NCBI GenBank assembly: GCA_003153435.1
Contig: PLYR01000093.1
Location: 1 to 38,887 of the forward strand
Length of the DNA: 38,887 bases
Origin: Bacteroidota bacterium
GTDB taxonomy: Bacteria > Bacteroidota > Bacteroidia > Palsa-965
Reading direction: 5' to 3'
The notes under the pieces were generated by a model that saw only the letters and a list, made by a program, of their open reading frames with translations, made no database searches and was not told where the DNA came from. The first letter of the stretch is position 1; each line of letters opens with the position of its first letter. The translations under genes and the position numbers were made by a program. Positions 15,699 through 23,297 of the stretch are shown here, one piece after another.

Positions 15699-17552
15699 TT
15701 ATTCACCCGGAACCATTTTAAGCATTGATATTTCAAGTGCAGTCAACAGCCTCCATCTTCCACGAGGAAGATCTTTCTTGGTGAGTCCGGCGAAGTAAAC
15801 GCGGTCCAACTTGACCACATCGTACCCGAGATGTTCAAAAATCCTCCGTACAATCCGGTTCCTCCCAGAGTGCAACTGAATCCCGATCTCATTTTTATCT
15901 TTTCCATCTCCTACATAACTAATATCATCGGCTTTTACAGGCCCGTCTTCCAGCTCTATTCCGTCGGAAATCTTCTGCATATCAGTTTTCGTGAGAGCCT
16001 TATTGAGGGAGACCTGATATATTTTTTTCACACCATAACGAGGATGGGTCAATTTCTTGGTGAGGTCTCCATCATTGGTAAGGAGGAGTAATCCAGTGGT
16101 GTTTCTATCTAGTCTTCCGACCGGATAAACTCTCTCCCGAGTTGCGTTTTTGATCAGCTCAAGTACTGTTTTCCGTCCTTCCGGATCATCCAGTGTGGTG
16201 ATGTAATCCTTCGGCTTGTTCAGGAGCACATACACGGCTTTTTCCTTTCGCAAGGTCTGACCTCCGAAATTAATCTCATCTCCGGGGGAGACTTTAAAAC
16301 CAAGTTCCGTAATGATTTTACCATTCACAGATATGACTCCTGTTTCAATCAGCTTATCCGCTTCCCGTCTGGAGCAAACTCCGGCATTAGCAATATATTT
16401 ATTGAGTCTGATCAGTCCATCTGCGCTTGGAGACTGAGGGGTTGAAAAACTTTTCTTTTCTCTGAAAGGCTTGTCCTGACGGGTTGGCCTCTGTGCGTTG
16501 AAGGGCTTATCCTGACGGGAGGGCCTTTCCTTGTTGAAGGATTTGGGAGTTCTGCCTTCCGAATTCCTTTCACGTTCTTTATCATAGGGTCGGGAGAAAT
16601 TCTTCTTTGCTCCGCGATCATCTTCAGGCTTTTTATAAAACCGCTCTGATTTATCTTCCCTCGGATTTTTATCTCCGAATGAAGATTTGCCATGATCATC
16701 AGGTTTGTTGAGGAAAGCAGGTCTTTCCTTACGGTGAGGTTTATCATCAAATGGTGTTCTTTCTCCGGGAATCCTGGGCCTCTCTTCCCGGGCAGGCTTA
16801 TCCCGGTAAGATCCTTTTTCTTTATACGATTTATAGGATGATTTCTGTTCCCTAGGCTCAGACTCCTCTCTTTTTCCAAAACTGCGTTTTTCTCCCCAAT
16901 CCTTCTTCGGTTCAGAACTCACCGGCTTGTCCTGACGGGATGGCCTTTGTGGGCTGAAGGGCTTGTCCTGACGGGTGGGCTTCTTAGCGTCGAAGGGCTT
17001 GTCACGATAAGTAGGTTTATCGCGGAAAGAAGATTTCTCACCTCGAGGCGATTTATCACCCCATTCCTTCTTTTTGAAAGGTTTATCTCCGAATTCTTTC
17101 TTTTTGTATGGTTTATCCTGACGGGTGGGCCTTTCAGCGTTGAAGGGTTTATCCTGACGGGTGGGCCTTTCAGCGTTGAAGGACTTATCTCCAAATTCCT
17201 TCTTTTTATAGGGCTTATCCCCAAACTCCCTCTTTTTGAAGGGCTTGTCCTGACGGGATGGCCTTTGCGGGCTGAAGGGCTTGTCCTGACGGGTTGGCCT
17301 CTCTGCGTTGAAGGGATTATCCTGACGGGCTGGCCTTTGCGGGCTGAAGGGCTTGTCCTGACGGGCTGGCCTTTCTGCGTTGAAGGGTTTATCTCCGAAT
17401 GAGGGGCTGTTTCCTCTATATGGTTTCTCCTCAAAGTCCGGCTTCTTAGCTCCAGTCGATCTCTTTGGTTTTTCCTCCCCTACCCTTGTTCTTCTGGTTT
17501 TGGGTGGTTTTTCATCTTTACCATGCTTACTTTTCTTCGCTGGACCGGGCAT
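15699..17552 (-). CDS. RluB/RsuA-family rRNA pseudouridine synthase with long repetitive basic N-terminus
   Basis: A 617-residue protein, far longer than the ~240-300 residues usual for this family. Residues 379-617 are a complete enzyme: an S4 RNA-binding domain ('IRLNKYIANAGVCSRREADK', ~381-440), then the catalytic domain with Asp482 in 'GRLDRNTTGLLLLTNDG', 'KIYQVSLNKAL' and 'GRNRIVRRIFEHLGY'. Such enzymes convert a uridine to pseudouridine in 23S or 16S rRNA. Residues 1-378 are low complexity and highly charged. They contain ten RQDKP/RQDNP units, mostly as 12-residue repeats such as 'KPFNAERPTRQD', mixed with 'KKKEFGDKPF' blocks. Repetitive basic extensions occur in Bacteroidota homologues and are presumably disordered and RNA-binding. 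The ATG at 17552 follows a stop-rich 59-bp gap after yraN. Confidence 0.9.
   Translation of the reverse strand: MPGPAKKSKHGKDEKPPKTRRTRVGEEKPKRSTGAKKPDFEEKPYRGNSPSFGDKPFNAERPARQDKPFSPQRPARQDNPFNAERPTRQDKPFSPQRPSRQDKPFKKREFGDKPYKKKEFGDKSFNAERPTRQDKPFNAERPTRQDKPYKKKEFGDKPFKKKEWGDKSPRGEKSSFRDKPTYRDKPFDAKKPTRQDKPFSPQRPSRQDKPVSSEPKKDWGEKRSFGKREESEPREQKSSYKSYKEKGSYRDKPAREERPRIPGERTPFDDKPHRKERPAFLNKPDDHGKSSFGDKNPREDKSERFYKKPEDDRGAKKNFSRPYDKERERNSEGRTPKSFNKERPSRQDKPFNAQRPTRQDKPFREKKSFSTPQSPSADGLIRLNKYIANAGVCSRREADKLIETGVISVNGKIITELGFKVSPGDEINFGGQTLRKEKAVYVLLNKPKDYITTLDDPEGRKTVLELIKNATRERVYPVGRLDRNTTGLLLLTNDGDLTKKLTHPRYGVKKIYQVSLNKALTKTDMQKISDGIELEDGPVKADDISYVGDGKDKNEIGIQLHSGRNRIVRRIFEHLGYDVVKLDRVYFAGLTKKDLPRGRWRLLTALEISMLKMVPGE
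17241..17384 (-). repeat. four tandem 36-bp coding repeats in the RluB-like N-terminus
   Basis: Four consecutive 36-bp units (17241-17276, 17277-17312, 17313-17348, 17349-17384) each encode a 12-residue unit of the type KPFSPQRPSRQD. Further copies of the same unit lie singly or in pairs at about 16465-16530, 16920-16990 and 17110-17185. The period is a multiple of three, so copy-number change would keep the frame. Confidence 0.85.
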
Positions 17553-17611
17553 AATTGCTTGAATTTGACTGCAAAGATAAGAGAAATAGGGGTTGGTTTC
17601 CGTAAATCGGC

Positions 17612-17974
17612 CTAAAGAAGGGGATAAAACGCATCCTCCAGGTGGCGGATCTCCTGCTTATTACCCTTCCGTTCGATGACAATAATATCAAACCTGACTT
17701 CTTCCTTTAACCCATTCATGTTAACATAAGCATTTGCGGCCCGGACAAGATTTCTCTGCTTTTCACGGGTTATCGCTTTTTCCGCTTCCACCGGTTGATA
17801 TCCCTGGCGGGTTTTTACTTCAACCACGACCAGGAACTTGTCCTTTGAAGCAATTATGTCTATTTCATATTTACGATGCCTCCAGTTCATTTCAAGTATG
17901 GCATAGCTTTTGCCAAGGAGGTACTCAGCAGCAATTTTTTCGCCTTCTTCACCTGTTTTATTGTGATCGGCCAT
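17612..17974 (-). CDS. YraN family (UPF0102) nuclease-like protein
   Basis: A 120-residue protein of the UPF0102/YraN family, the usual size. It has the restriction-endonuclease-like core: 'GEEGEKIAAEYL' at the N-terminus, Asp39 in 'YEIDIIA', and Glu52 and Lys54 in 'VVVEVKTRQ', forming the (E/D)-x-K metal site. The family is thought to act in DNA processing, but its substrate is not settled. It is the first gene of the long minus-strand run, 59 bp before the rluB-like gene, and is divergent from the DUF4412 gene. Confidence 0.9.
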   Translation of the reverse strand: MADHNKTGEEGEKIAAEYLLGKSYAILEMNWRHRKYEIDIIASKDKFLVVVEVKTRQGYQPVEAEKAITREKQRNLVRAANAYVNMNGLKEEVRFDIIVIERKGNKQEIRHLEDAFYPLL

Positions 17975-18040
17975 TTTGTTAAATATTTACTATTTTAGTG
18001 CCCGTAACCGTTTTCAACCAACATTCCTAAAAACTCTAAC

Positions 18041-18676
18041 ATGCTAAAAAAATCCGTATTTTTTCTAACGTTCGCTCTTGGTCTTTCCACTGCTATTGTG
18101 GCTCAAGGGTTCGAGGGAATCATTGATTTTAAACAATACACCTCCAAAGATACAACAATCAACACCTATTATGTTAAAGGTAATAAGGTAAAACTTGATC
18201 AGCTTGGAAAAACCTCTCATAAGGCTGAAGGTTCATTCCTTTTTGACCTGACAGGTAATAAAATAACCGGGTTGAACCATAGCCGTAAAGTTTATGATAA
18301 TGTGACTGTCAACAAGAATCAGGCTGTCAACAAAATCGACGAGGTGGTGAAACTGAAAGAAACTAAAACTATTCTTGGTTACAAATGCACAGGCTATACA
18401 GTAAAATCAGCCTCTGACAATTGTCAAATCACCTACTGGCTTGCGAGTGGAAAGTTTGACTTTTTTGGTCCTTCCGTGGTATTATGGAACCGCAAAGACA
18501 AAGCTTCTGTCTATTTCAGATCCATTCAGGATACAAAAGGAATGTTTCCTCTCCTTTCCGTTGAAACAGATATGAATGGTAAAGAGCAGGGTAAGCTTGA
18601 GGTTACCAAAATTGAACCGAAGAAGATTGAAGAATCTACCCTTGAAATTCCAAAGGATTACAAGAAGTTTGAATAG
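18041..18676 (+). CDS. exported DUF4412-like protein
   Basis: A 211-residue exported protein. Residues 1-21 form a signal peptide (MLKKSVFF to VAQ). The mature part starts 'GFEGIIDFKQYTSKDTTINTYYVKGNKVKLD', the typical opening of Bacteroidota DUF4412 proteins, and later has 'TKTILGYKCTGYTVKS' followed by 'ITYWLASG', matching the domain's central strands. The fold is probably an LolA/LppX-like half barrel; its ligand is unknown. It stands alone on the plus strand, divergent from yraN and closed by a bidirectional terminator. Confidence 0.75.
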   Translation: MLKKSVFFLTFALGLSTAIVAQGFEGIIDFKQYTSKDTTINTYYVKGNKVKLDQLGKTSHKAEGSFLFDLTGNKITGLNHSRKVYDNVTVNKNQAVNKIDEVVKLKETKTILGYKCTGYTVKSASDNCQITYWLASGKFDFFGPSVVLWNRKDKASVYFRSIQDTKGMFPLLSVETDMNGKEQGKLEVTKIEPKKIEESTLEIPKDYKKFE

Positions 18677-18689
18677 TCGAATCACGATC

Positions 18690-18725
18690 AAAAAAAAGGC
18701 TGTCTTGAAAGGACAGCCTTTTTTT
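18690..18725. terminator. bidirectional intrinsic terminator
   Basis: GGCTGTC (18698-18704) pairs with GACAGCC (18712-18718) around a 7-nt loop, flanked by eight A on the left and seven T on the right. It can end both the plus-strand DUF4412 gene and the minus-strand LD-carboxypeptidase gene. The stop codon of the latter lies inside the T-run. Confidence 0.9.
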
Positions 18726-19653
18726 ATTCCTGTTTTTCAAAACTAAGAGTGTTTACTTTCCCGGCTACTATTAAACTCACCTTACTTCCCAATCGGAAGG
18801 CTAGATTGCGTGTTGTATGTCCCGCACTGAATCCATAACAGACTGGGTAATTGAATTCCCTTACAGCATCAAAGATGATTTCTTCAGCATTCTTTCCAAA
18901 TGGTATAGCATTGTCTTTCATGTCTGTCATTCCACCGATGACTAATCCTTTGAGTTCGGAAAGTTTCCCGCTACGCTTAAGATTGAGCATCATCCGGTCA
19001 ATATGGTACAGGTATTCATCCAGATCTTCCAGAAAAAGGATCTTTCCTCTCGTATCCAGATCACTCTGGCTATTATTCAAAGCATATAAGAGAGAGAGGT
19101 TCCCTCCAATCAATTCACCTTCTGAAGATCCTTTCCTGCCTGTTAAATTTGATTCCCAGGAATAGCTCAAGGAATCGCCAAAGAGAGAAGCTCTGAGGCT
19201 TTCGGTAGATTCTTCATCCTTTCCGAAGTTAATAGGCATGGTTCCATGCAATGTCTCAACACCAAGAGCGTGCATATGGGAATGGAAAACAGTCATGTCA
19301 CTATATCCAACGAGCCATTTGGGAGACCTGAGGAATGAAGCGAAATTCAGTTTATCAATAATTCTCAGGCATCCATAACCGCCTCTGGCACTAAAAACAG
19401 CTTTAATATTCGGATCATCCAACATATTCTGCATGTCTGATGCGCGTTCTTCATCTGTTCCTGAAAACTGATCCTGGATGCCATAGAGATGAGTTCCTTC
19501 TTTCACCAACAAACCCCAGCTTCGCAATATTTCAATTGCAACGTTCATCTCTTCACGTGAAACCTTACGGGCAGGGGCCACAATGCCCACCGTATCACCT
19601 TTGCAAAGAAAGGGTGGTTTAATCTTTGGAAGGCTTAGCCCAAACGCACTCAT
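18724..19653 (-). CDS. LD-carboxypeptidase (peptidase S66, LdcA-like)
   Basis: A 309-residue cytosolic serine peptidase of family S66, which removes the terminal D-alanine from murein tetrapeptides during peptidoglycan recycling. All parts are present: 'GDTVGIVAPAR' at the N-terminus, 'ARGGYGCLRIID', the nucleophile Ser118 in 'LVGYSDMT', Glu209 in 'LFLEDLDE' and His279 in 'GFSAGHT'. The start overlaps the stop of the M20 peptidase gene by 4 nt, so the two are translationally coupled. Some S66 members act on other substrates, such as microcin C7, but the length and motifs fit the LdcA group. Confidence 0.92.
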   Translation of the reverse strand: MSAFGLSLPKIKPPFLCKGDTVGIVAPARKVSREEMNVAIEILRSWGLLVKEGTHLYGIQDQFSGTDEERASDMQNMLDDPNIKAVFSARGGYGCLRIIDKLNFASFLRSPKWLVGYSDMTVFHSHMHALGVETLHGTMPINFGKDEESTESLRASLFGDSLSYSWESNLTGRKGSSEGELIGGNLSLLYALNNSQSDLDTRGKILFLEDLDEYLYHIDRMMLNLKRSGKLSELKGLVIGGMTDMKDNAIPFGKNAEEIIFDAVREFNYPVCYGFSAGHTTRNLAFRLGSKVSLIVAGKVNTLSFEKQE

Positions 19654-21110
19654 TTATTAAAGTTGAGAATCAGTTGACGATAAAAACAGATACAGTTCAG
19701 GAAATTAGGGCTTGACATTTTTTCGTTGACTCCGTGTATCTTAGTGAGGTCATCAGGACCTGCAATCAGTGGCACGAAGCGATACACATTTTTTGCTACT
19801 TTGGAATAATGCCTGGAATCCGTTCCTGCAATCACGAGTGATGGGGCAGTAAGTGTGTTTGGGAAAATCTGGCAGATACTTTTTTCAAGCGTCTTAAATT
19901 CAGGGCAGTTGACTGCGGAGACAGGGCTTGGCTCACTATGATGTCCAACGAGTTTGATAATTATCCGATCATCTTTGATAGTCTTACGAATATGATTTTT
20001 AACGTCCTCTATCGTTTCACCTGGAAGTATTCTGAAATTAAGTGTTGCAGTAGCGAAATCAGGCAATACATTATCCTTTGTACCGCTCTTGAAAAGTGTT
20101 GGGGCTGTGGTGGTTCTAACAATGGCTCGCCCGGCATTGGAACCTTCATATTTTTTGATAACCAATGAGGAAAACAACCAACGATTTGCAAAAGCTATTT
20201 TCGAAAAGAAAGGCATTTCAGGTCCGATATAATCCAGAAATTGCTGGACCGGTTCTGAAAGCTTACTTTTCATGGGATGCCTTTCCAGAGCGGATACTGC
20301 AGAAGAGAGAATTCCAATGGGCGTTTCCGGTGCAGGCATAGAGGAATGTCCTCCTTCAGCCGAGACGGAAAGTTCAAAAGATGCATATCCTTTTTCCGAA
20401 ATCCCGATTAAGGCTACATTCTTCTCAATACCGGGAACTATACCTGAAGTGATCACCAGGCCTTCATCAAGCAGAAAGCTGGCTTTAACATTTTTTGATT
20501 CGAGGTAATCAGCTATTTTCAATGCTCCGTTCCTTCCTCCGGTTTCTTCATCGCTTCCGAAACAGAGATATAAGGTACGCTCTGGTGTAAACCCTTCCTT
20601 TATCAGCATCTCTACCGCTTCAAGTATACCAATAACAGAAATCTTATCATCCAGAGATCCCCTCCCCCAGATAGCCCCACCTTGTATCGTACCAGCAAAC
20701 GGTGGTTGGGTCCAACTAGAAGCAGAATCAATTACTGCAGGCACTACATCCATATGCCCAATCAGAATCATTGGTTCGAGATCCGGGTTTTTCCCTTTCC
20801 AGGTGTAAAGCAGGTTCAGTCCATTGATCCGCTCTTTATGAAGCAAACTATCTGCCAAGGGGTAGGTTTTCGCCAGGTAGTTGATAAACCCGATGAAAGC
20901 GGAGGAATCTACAGGGATGCCGTTACCATTGGAAATAGTTCTGAATCTAATAGCTTCTGACAGATGCGTTAATGCATTTACGTTCACCCGCTGGTGAGCG
21001 ACTGATTTAACGTTGACTTGCCTGGACTTTAAAGTTATGGTCCGGGTTAACAGCACAGACAATAAAATCAGAATCCCTATTCCGAAACTTTTTAGCAGTC
21101 TAACAATCAT
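19650..21110 (-). CDS. M20 family metallopeptidase (carboxypeptidase S/PM20D1-like)
   Basis: A 486-residue dinuclear zinc peptidase. With the ATG at 21110, residues ~4-24 form a membrane anchor or uncleaved signal ('LLKSFGIGILILLSVLL'). The zinc and catalytic residues are visible: His119 and Asp121 in 'LIGHMDVVP', Asp154 in 'GRGSLDDK', Glu188/Glu189 in 'SDEETGG', Asp215 in 'LLDEG' and a C-terminal His in 'KIHGVNE'. The insertion 'SEKGYASFELSVSAEGGHSS' is the dimerisation domain typical of the CPS1/PM20D1 branch. A longer start at 21254 would overlap the divergent metG and its promoter and would bury the membrane segment at residue 52, so I reject it. It is coupled to the LD-carboxypeptidase gene, which suggests a role in peptide turnover. 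Confidence 0.88.
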   Translation of the reverse strand: MIVRLLKSFGIGILILLSVLLTRTITLKSRQVNVKSVAHQRVNVNALTHLSEAIRFRTISNGNGIPVDSSAFIGFINYLAKTYPLADSLLHKERINGLNLLYTWKGKNPDLEPMILIGHMDVVPAVIDSASSWTQPPFAGTIQGGAIWGRGSLDDKISVIGILEAVEMLIKEGFTPERTLYLCFGSDEETGGRNGALKIADYLESKNVKASFLLDEGLVITSGIVPGIEKNVALIGISEKGYASFELSVSAEGGHSSMPAPETPIGILSSAVSALERHPMKSKLSEPVQQFLDYIGPEMPFFSKIAFANRWLFSSLVIKKYEGSNAGRAIVRTTTAPTLFKSGTKDNVLPDFATATLNFRILPGETIEDVKNHIRKTIKDDRIIIKLVGHHSEPSPVSAVNCPEFKTLEKSICQIFPNTLTAPSLVIAGTDSRHYSKVAKNVYRFVPLIAGPDDLTKIHGVNEKMSSPNFLNCICFYRQLILNFNK

Positions 21111-21170
21111 GGAAGGATAATCAATTTCTCCGCTGCAAATATCATATTTTTTCCTGGCATAGCTACCAGG

Positions 21171-21199
21171 TTGATGAAATGCCTGAATTAGTATCTTTG
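21171..21199 (+). promoter_or_regulatory. metG promoter, Bacteroidota type
   Basis: TTG (21171-21173), 18 bp, then TATCTTTG (21192-21199), an exact match to the TAnnTTTG -7 consensus. It predicts a transcript start near 21205, about 27 nt before the GTG start of metG. Confidence 0.65.
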
Positions 21200-21231
21200 T
21201 CATCCTGAAATAAGTCTCAAAAGACGTATCT

Positions 21232-23286
21232 GTGACTCCGAAACGACACCTCATTACTGCTGCACTTCCTTATGCCAATGGACCATTACATATAGGGCAT
21301 CTGGCAGGATGCTACCTCCCGGCCGATATTTATGTTCGTTATCTCCGGTCCAAAGGTGAGGACGTACTCTTTATATGCGGTTCTGATGAGCATGGTGTTC
21401 CAATTACTATTAAGGCCAAAAAGGAAGGAATTACACCCCAGCAGGTGGTTGACAAGTACCACAAAATGATGGGTGATTCTTTCCGGGAGTTTGGCGTTTC
21501 CTTTGATATTTATTCCCGTACGTCCAACAAGACGCATCACGAGACGGCTTCTGGGTTCTTTCTCAACCTCTATAACAAGGGAGTGTTCTCAGAAGAGGTT
21601 ACCGAACAGTATTTCGATGTAAAAGCTAATCAGTTCCTTGCAGACCGATACATTACCGGCACCTGCCCTAAATGTGGAAATGATAAAGCTTATGGAGATC
21701 AATGCGAAAAATGCGGGTCCACACTTAATGCAACGGACCTGATAAACCCCCACTCTACACTCTCAGGAGAAAAGCCGGTGATGAAGGAAACCAAGAACTG
21801 GTTCCTTCCTCTTGATAAGATGCAGCCTGATATTGAGGCTTATATTGATTCGCATAAAGACTGGAAAACCAATGTATACGGCCAATGTAAAAGCTGGCTT
21901 ACACAAGGTTTACAACCCAGGGCAATGACCCGTGACCTCGACTGGGGAGTAAAAGTGCCGGTAAAGGGTGCTGAAGGGAAAGTACTGTATGTATGGTTTG
22001 ATGCTCCAATAGGATATATCTCTGCTACAAAGGAATATTTTGAAAATCCTCCAGCAGGAAGAAAAAAAGAGGATTGGGAACTTTACTGGAAAAATAAGGA
22101 ATCCAGACTCATTCATTTTATCGGAAAAGACAATATTGTATTTCATTGCATCATCTTTCCTGCCATGTTGATGGCACATGGCGAATACATTCTGCCTGAT
22201 AATGTTCCGGCAAATGAGTTTCTTAATCTGGAAGGAGATAAAATTTCAACGTCACGTAACTGGGCAGTCTGGTTGCATGAATACCTTCTTGCTTTTAAGG
22301 AAAAGCAGGATGTGCTCCGATACACACTTTGTGCCAATGCCCCTGAAACAAAAGATAACGATTTCACCTGGAAGGATTTTCAAGCCAAAAACAATAATGA
22401 GCTTGTTGCCATTCTGGGAAACTTCATCAATCGAACCCTCGTACTCACTCATAAGTATTATGAGGGCAAGATTCCGCTGGCTGATGAATATACTAAAAGT
22501 GATATCCTACTCCTGGAAGAAATCAGTAAATTTCCCGGAAAGATCGCCGCTTCACTCGATGCATTCCGCTTCCGGGAAGCACTCGCTGAACTCATGAACC
22601 TGGCTCGTGCCGGTAACAAATACCTGGCCGACAATGAACCCTGGAAAATAGCAGCCACCGATGAGAAGCGTGTCCGTACAATCATGAATATTTCTCTTCA
22701 GATTTCTGCTAATCTGGCGGTCCTGATGGAACCTTTTCTTCCATTCACTTCTGTCAAACTTTCTGAAATGCTAAACCTGACCGGATTTCGTTGGAGTCAT
22801 GCAGGGCGATCTGATCTCCTTGCTCCTGGTCATAAAATAAATGTTGCTAGCTTACTTTTTGATAAAATAGAGGATCCGGCAATTGAAGAACAAATCTTGA
22901 AATTACAGGAGAGTAAAAAAATGAATGCTGAAGAAAACAAAGTGACCCTTCCTTCAAAACCGGAGACCAGCTTTGAGGACTTTTCAAAAATGGATATTCG
23001 TGTAGGTACTATTCTGGAAGCGGAACGCGTCCCTAAAACAGATAAGCTCCTCAAGCTGAAAATAGATACCGGATTGGATCAGCGCACAGTGGTTTCTGGT
23101 ATTGCCGGGTATTATAAACCGGAAGAAATTATTGGAAAGCAAGTGAGTATCCTTATCAATCTTGCACCAAGGAAAATTAAAGGGATTGAGTCAAAAGGCA
23201 TGATCCTGATGGCTGAGAATACAGATGGTAGTCTTTCCTTTGTAAGTCCGGCAAGCGTTATTACGAATGGTGGATCGATCAAATAA
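21232..23286 (+). CDS. metG: methionyl-tRNA synthetase with fused C-terminal tRNA-binding domain
   Basis: A 684-residue class I aminoacyl-tRNA synthetase that charges tRNA-Met. The HIGH motif is at residues 20-23 ('[10 protein letters not shown]'). A zinc knuckle has Cys145, Cys148, Cys158 and Cys161, and the KMSKS loop appears as KISTS at 337-341. Residues ~575-684 form an EMAP/Trbp111-type tRNA-binding domain ('[20 protein letters not shown]'). This is the long, zinc-containing form common in Bacteroidota. The start is a GTG at 21232: an in-frame TAA lies at 21211-21213 and no ATG lies between it and the HIGH motif. It is divergent from the M20 peptidase gene. Confidence 0.96.
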   Translation: MTPKRHLITAALPYANGPLHIGHLAGCYLPADIYVRYLRSKGEDVLFICGSDEHGVPITIKAKKEGITPQQVVDKYHKMMGDSFREFGVSFDIYSRTSNKTHHETASGFFLNLYNKGVFSEEVTEQYFDVKANQFLADRYITGTCPKCGNDKAYGDQCEKCGSTLNATDLINPHSTLSGEKPVMKETKNWFLPLDKMQPDIEAYIDSHKDWKTNVYGQCKSWLTQGLQPRAMTRDLDWGVKVPVKGAEGKVLYVWFDAPIGYISATKEYFENPPAGRKKEDWELYWKNKESRLIHFIGKDNIVFHCIIFPAMLMAHGEYILPDNVPANEFLNLEGDKISTSRNWAVWLHEYLLAFKEKQDVLRYTLCANAPETKDNDFTWKDFQAKNNNELVAILGNFINRTLVLTHKYYEGKIPLADEYTKSDILLLEEISKFPGKIAASLDAFRFREALAELMNLARAGNKYLADNEPWKIAATDEKRVRTIMNISLQISANLAVLMEPFLPFTSVKLSEMLNLTGFRWSHAGRSDLLAPGHKINVASLLFDKIEDPAIEEQILKLQESKKMNAEENKVTLPSKPETSFEDFSKMDIRVGTILEAERVPKTDKLLKLKIDTGLDQRTVVSGIAGYYKPEEIIGKQVSILINLAPRKIKGIESKGMILMAENTDGSLSFVSPASVITNGGSIK

Positions 23287-23297
23287 TCCTTCTGAAT

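Noticed and set aside
16412-17434. Long alternative frames on both strands through the RluB-like N-terminus
   Set aside because: The 36-bp repeats keep all frames open by periodicity. Only the frame that joins the S4 and synthase domains has a function.
17975-18000. Promoter for the DUF4412 gene (TTTG at 17975 and TATTTTAG at 17991)
   Set aside because: The spacer is only 12 bp, too short for the Bacteroidota -33/-7 arrangement, and the -7 box has a mismatch.
21111-21254. Longer N-terminus of the M20 peptidase starting at 21254
   Set aside because: It would overlap metG and its promoter and place the membrane anchor at residue ~52; the ATG at 21110 puts it at the N-terminus.
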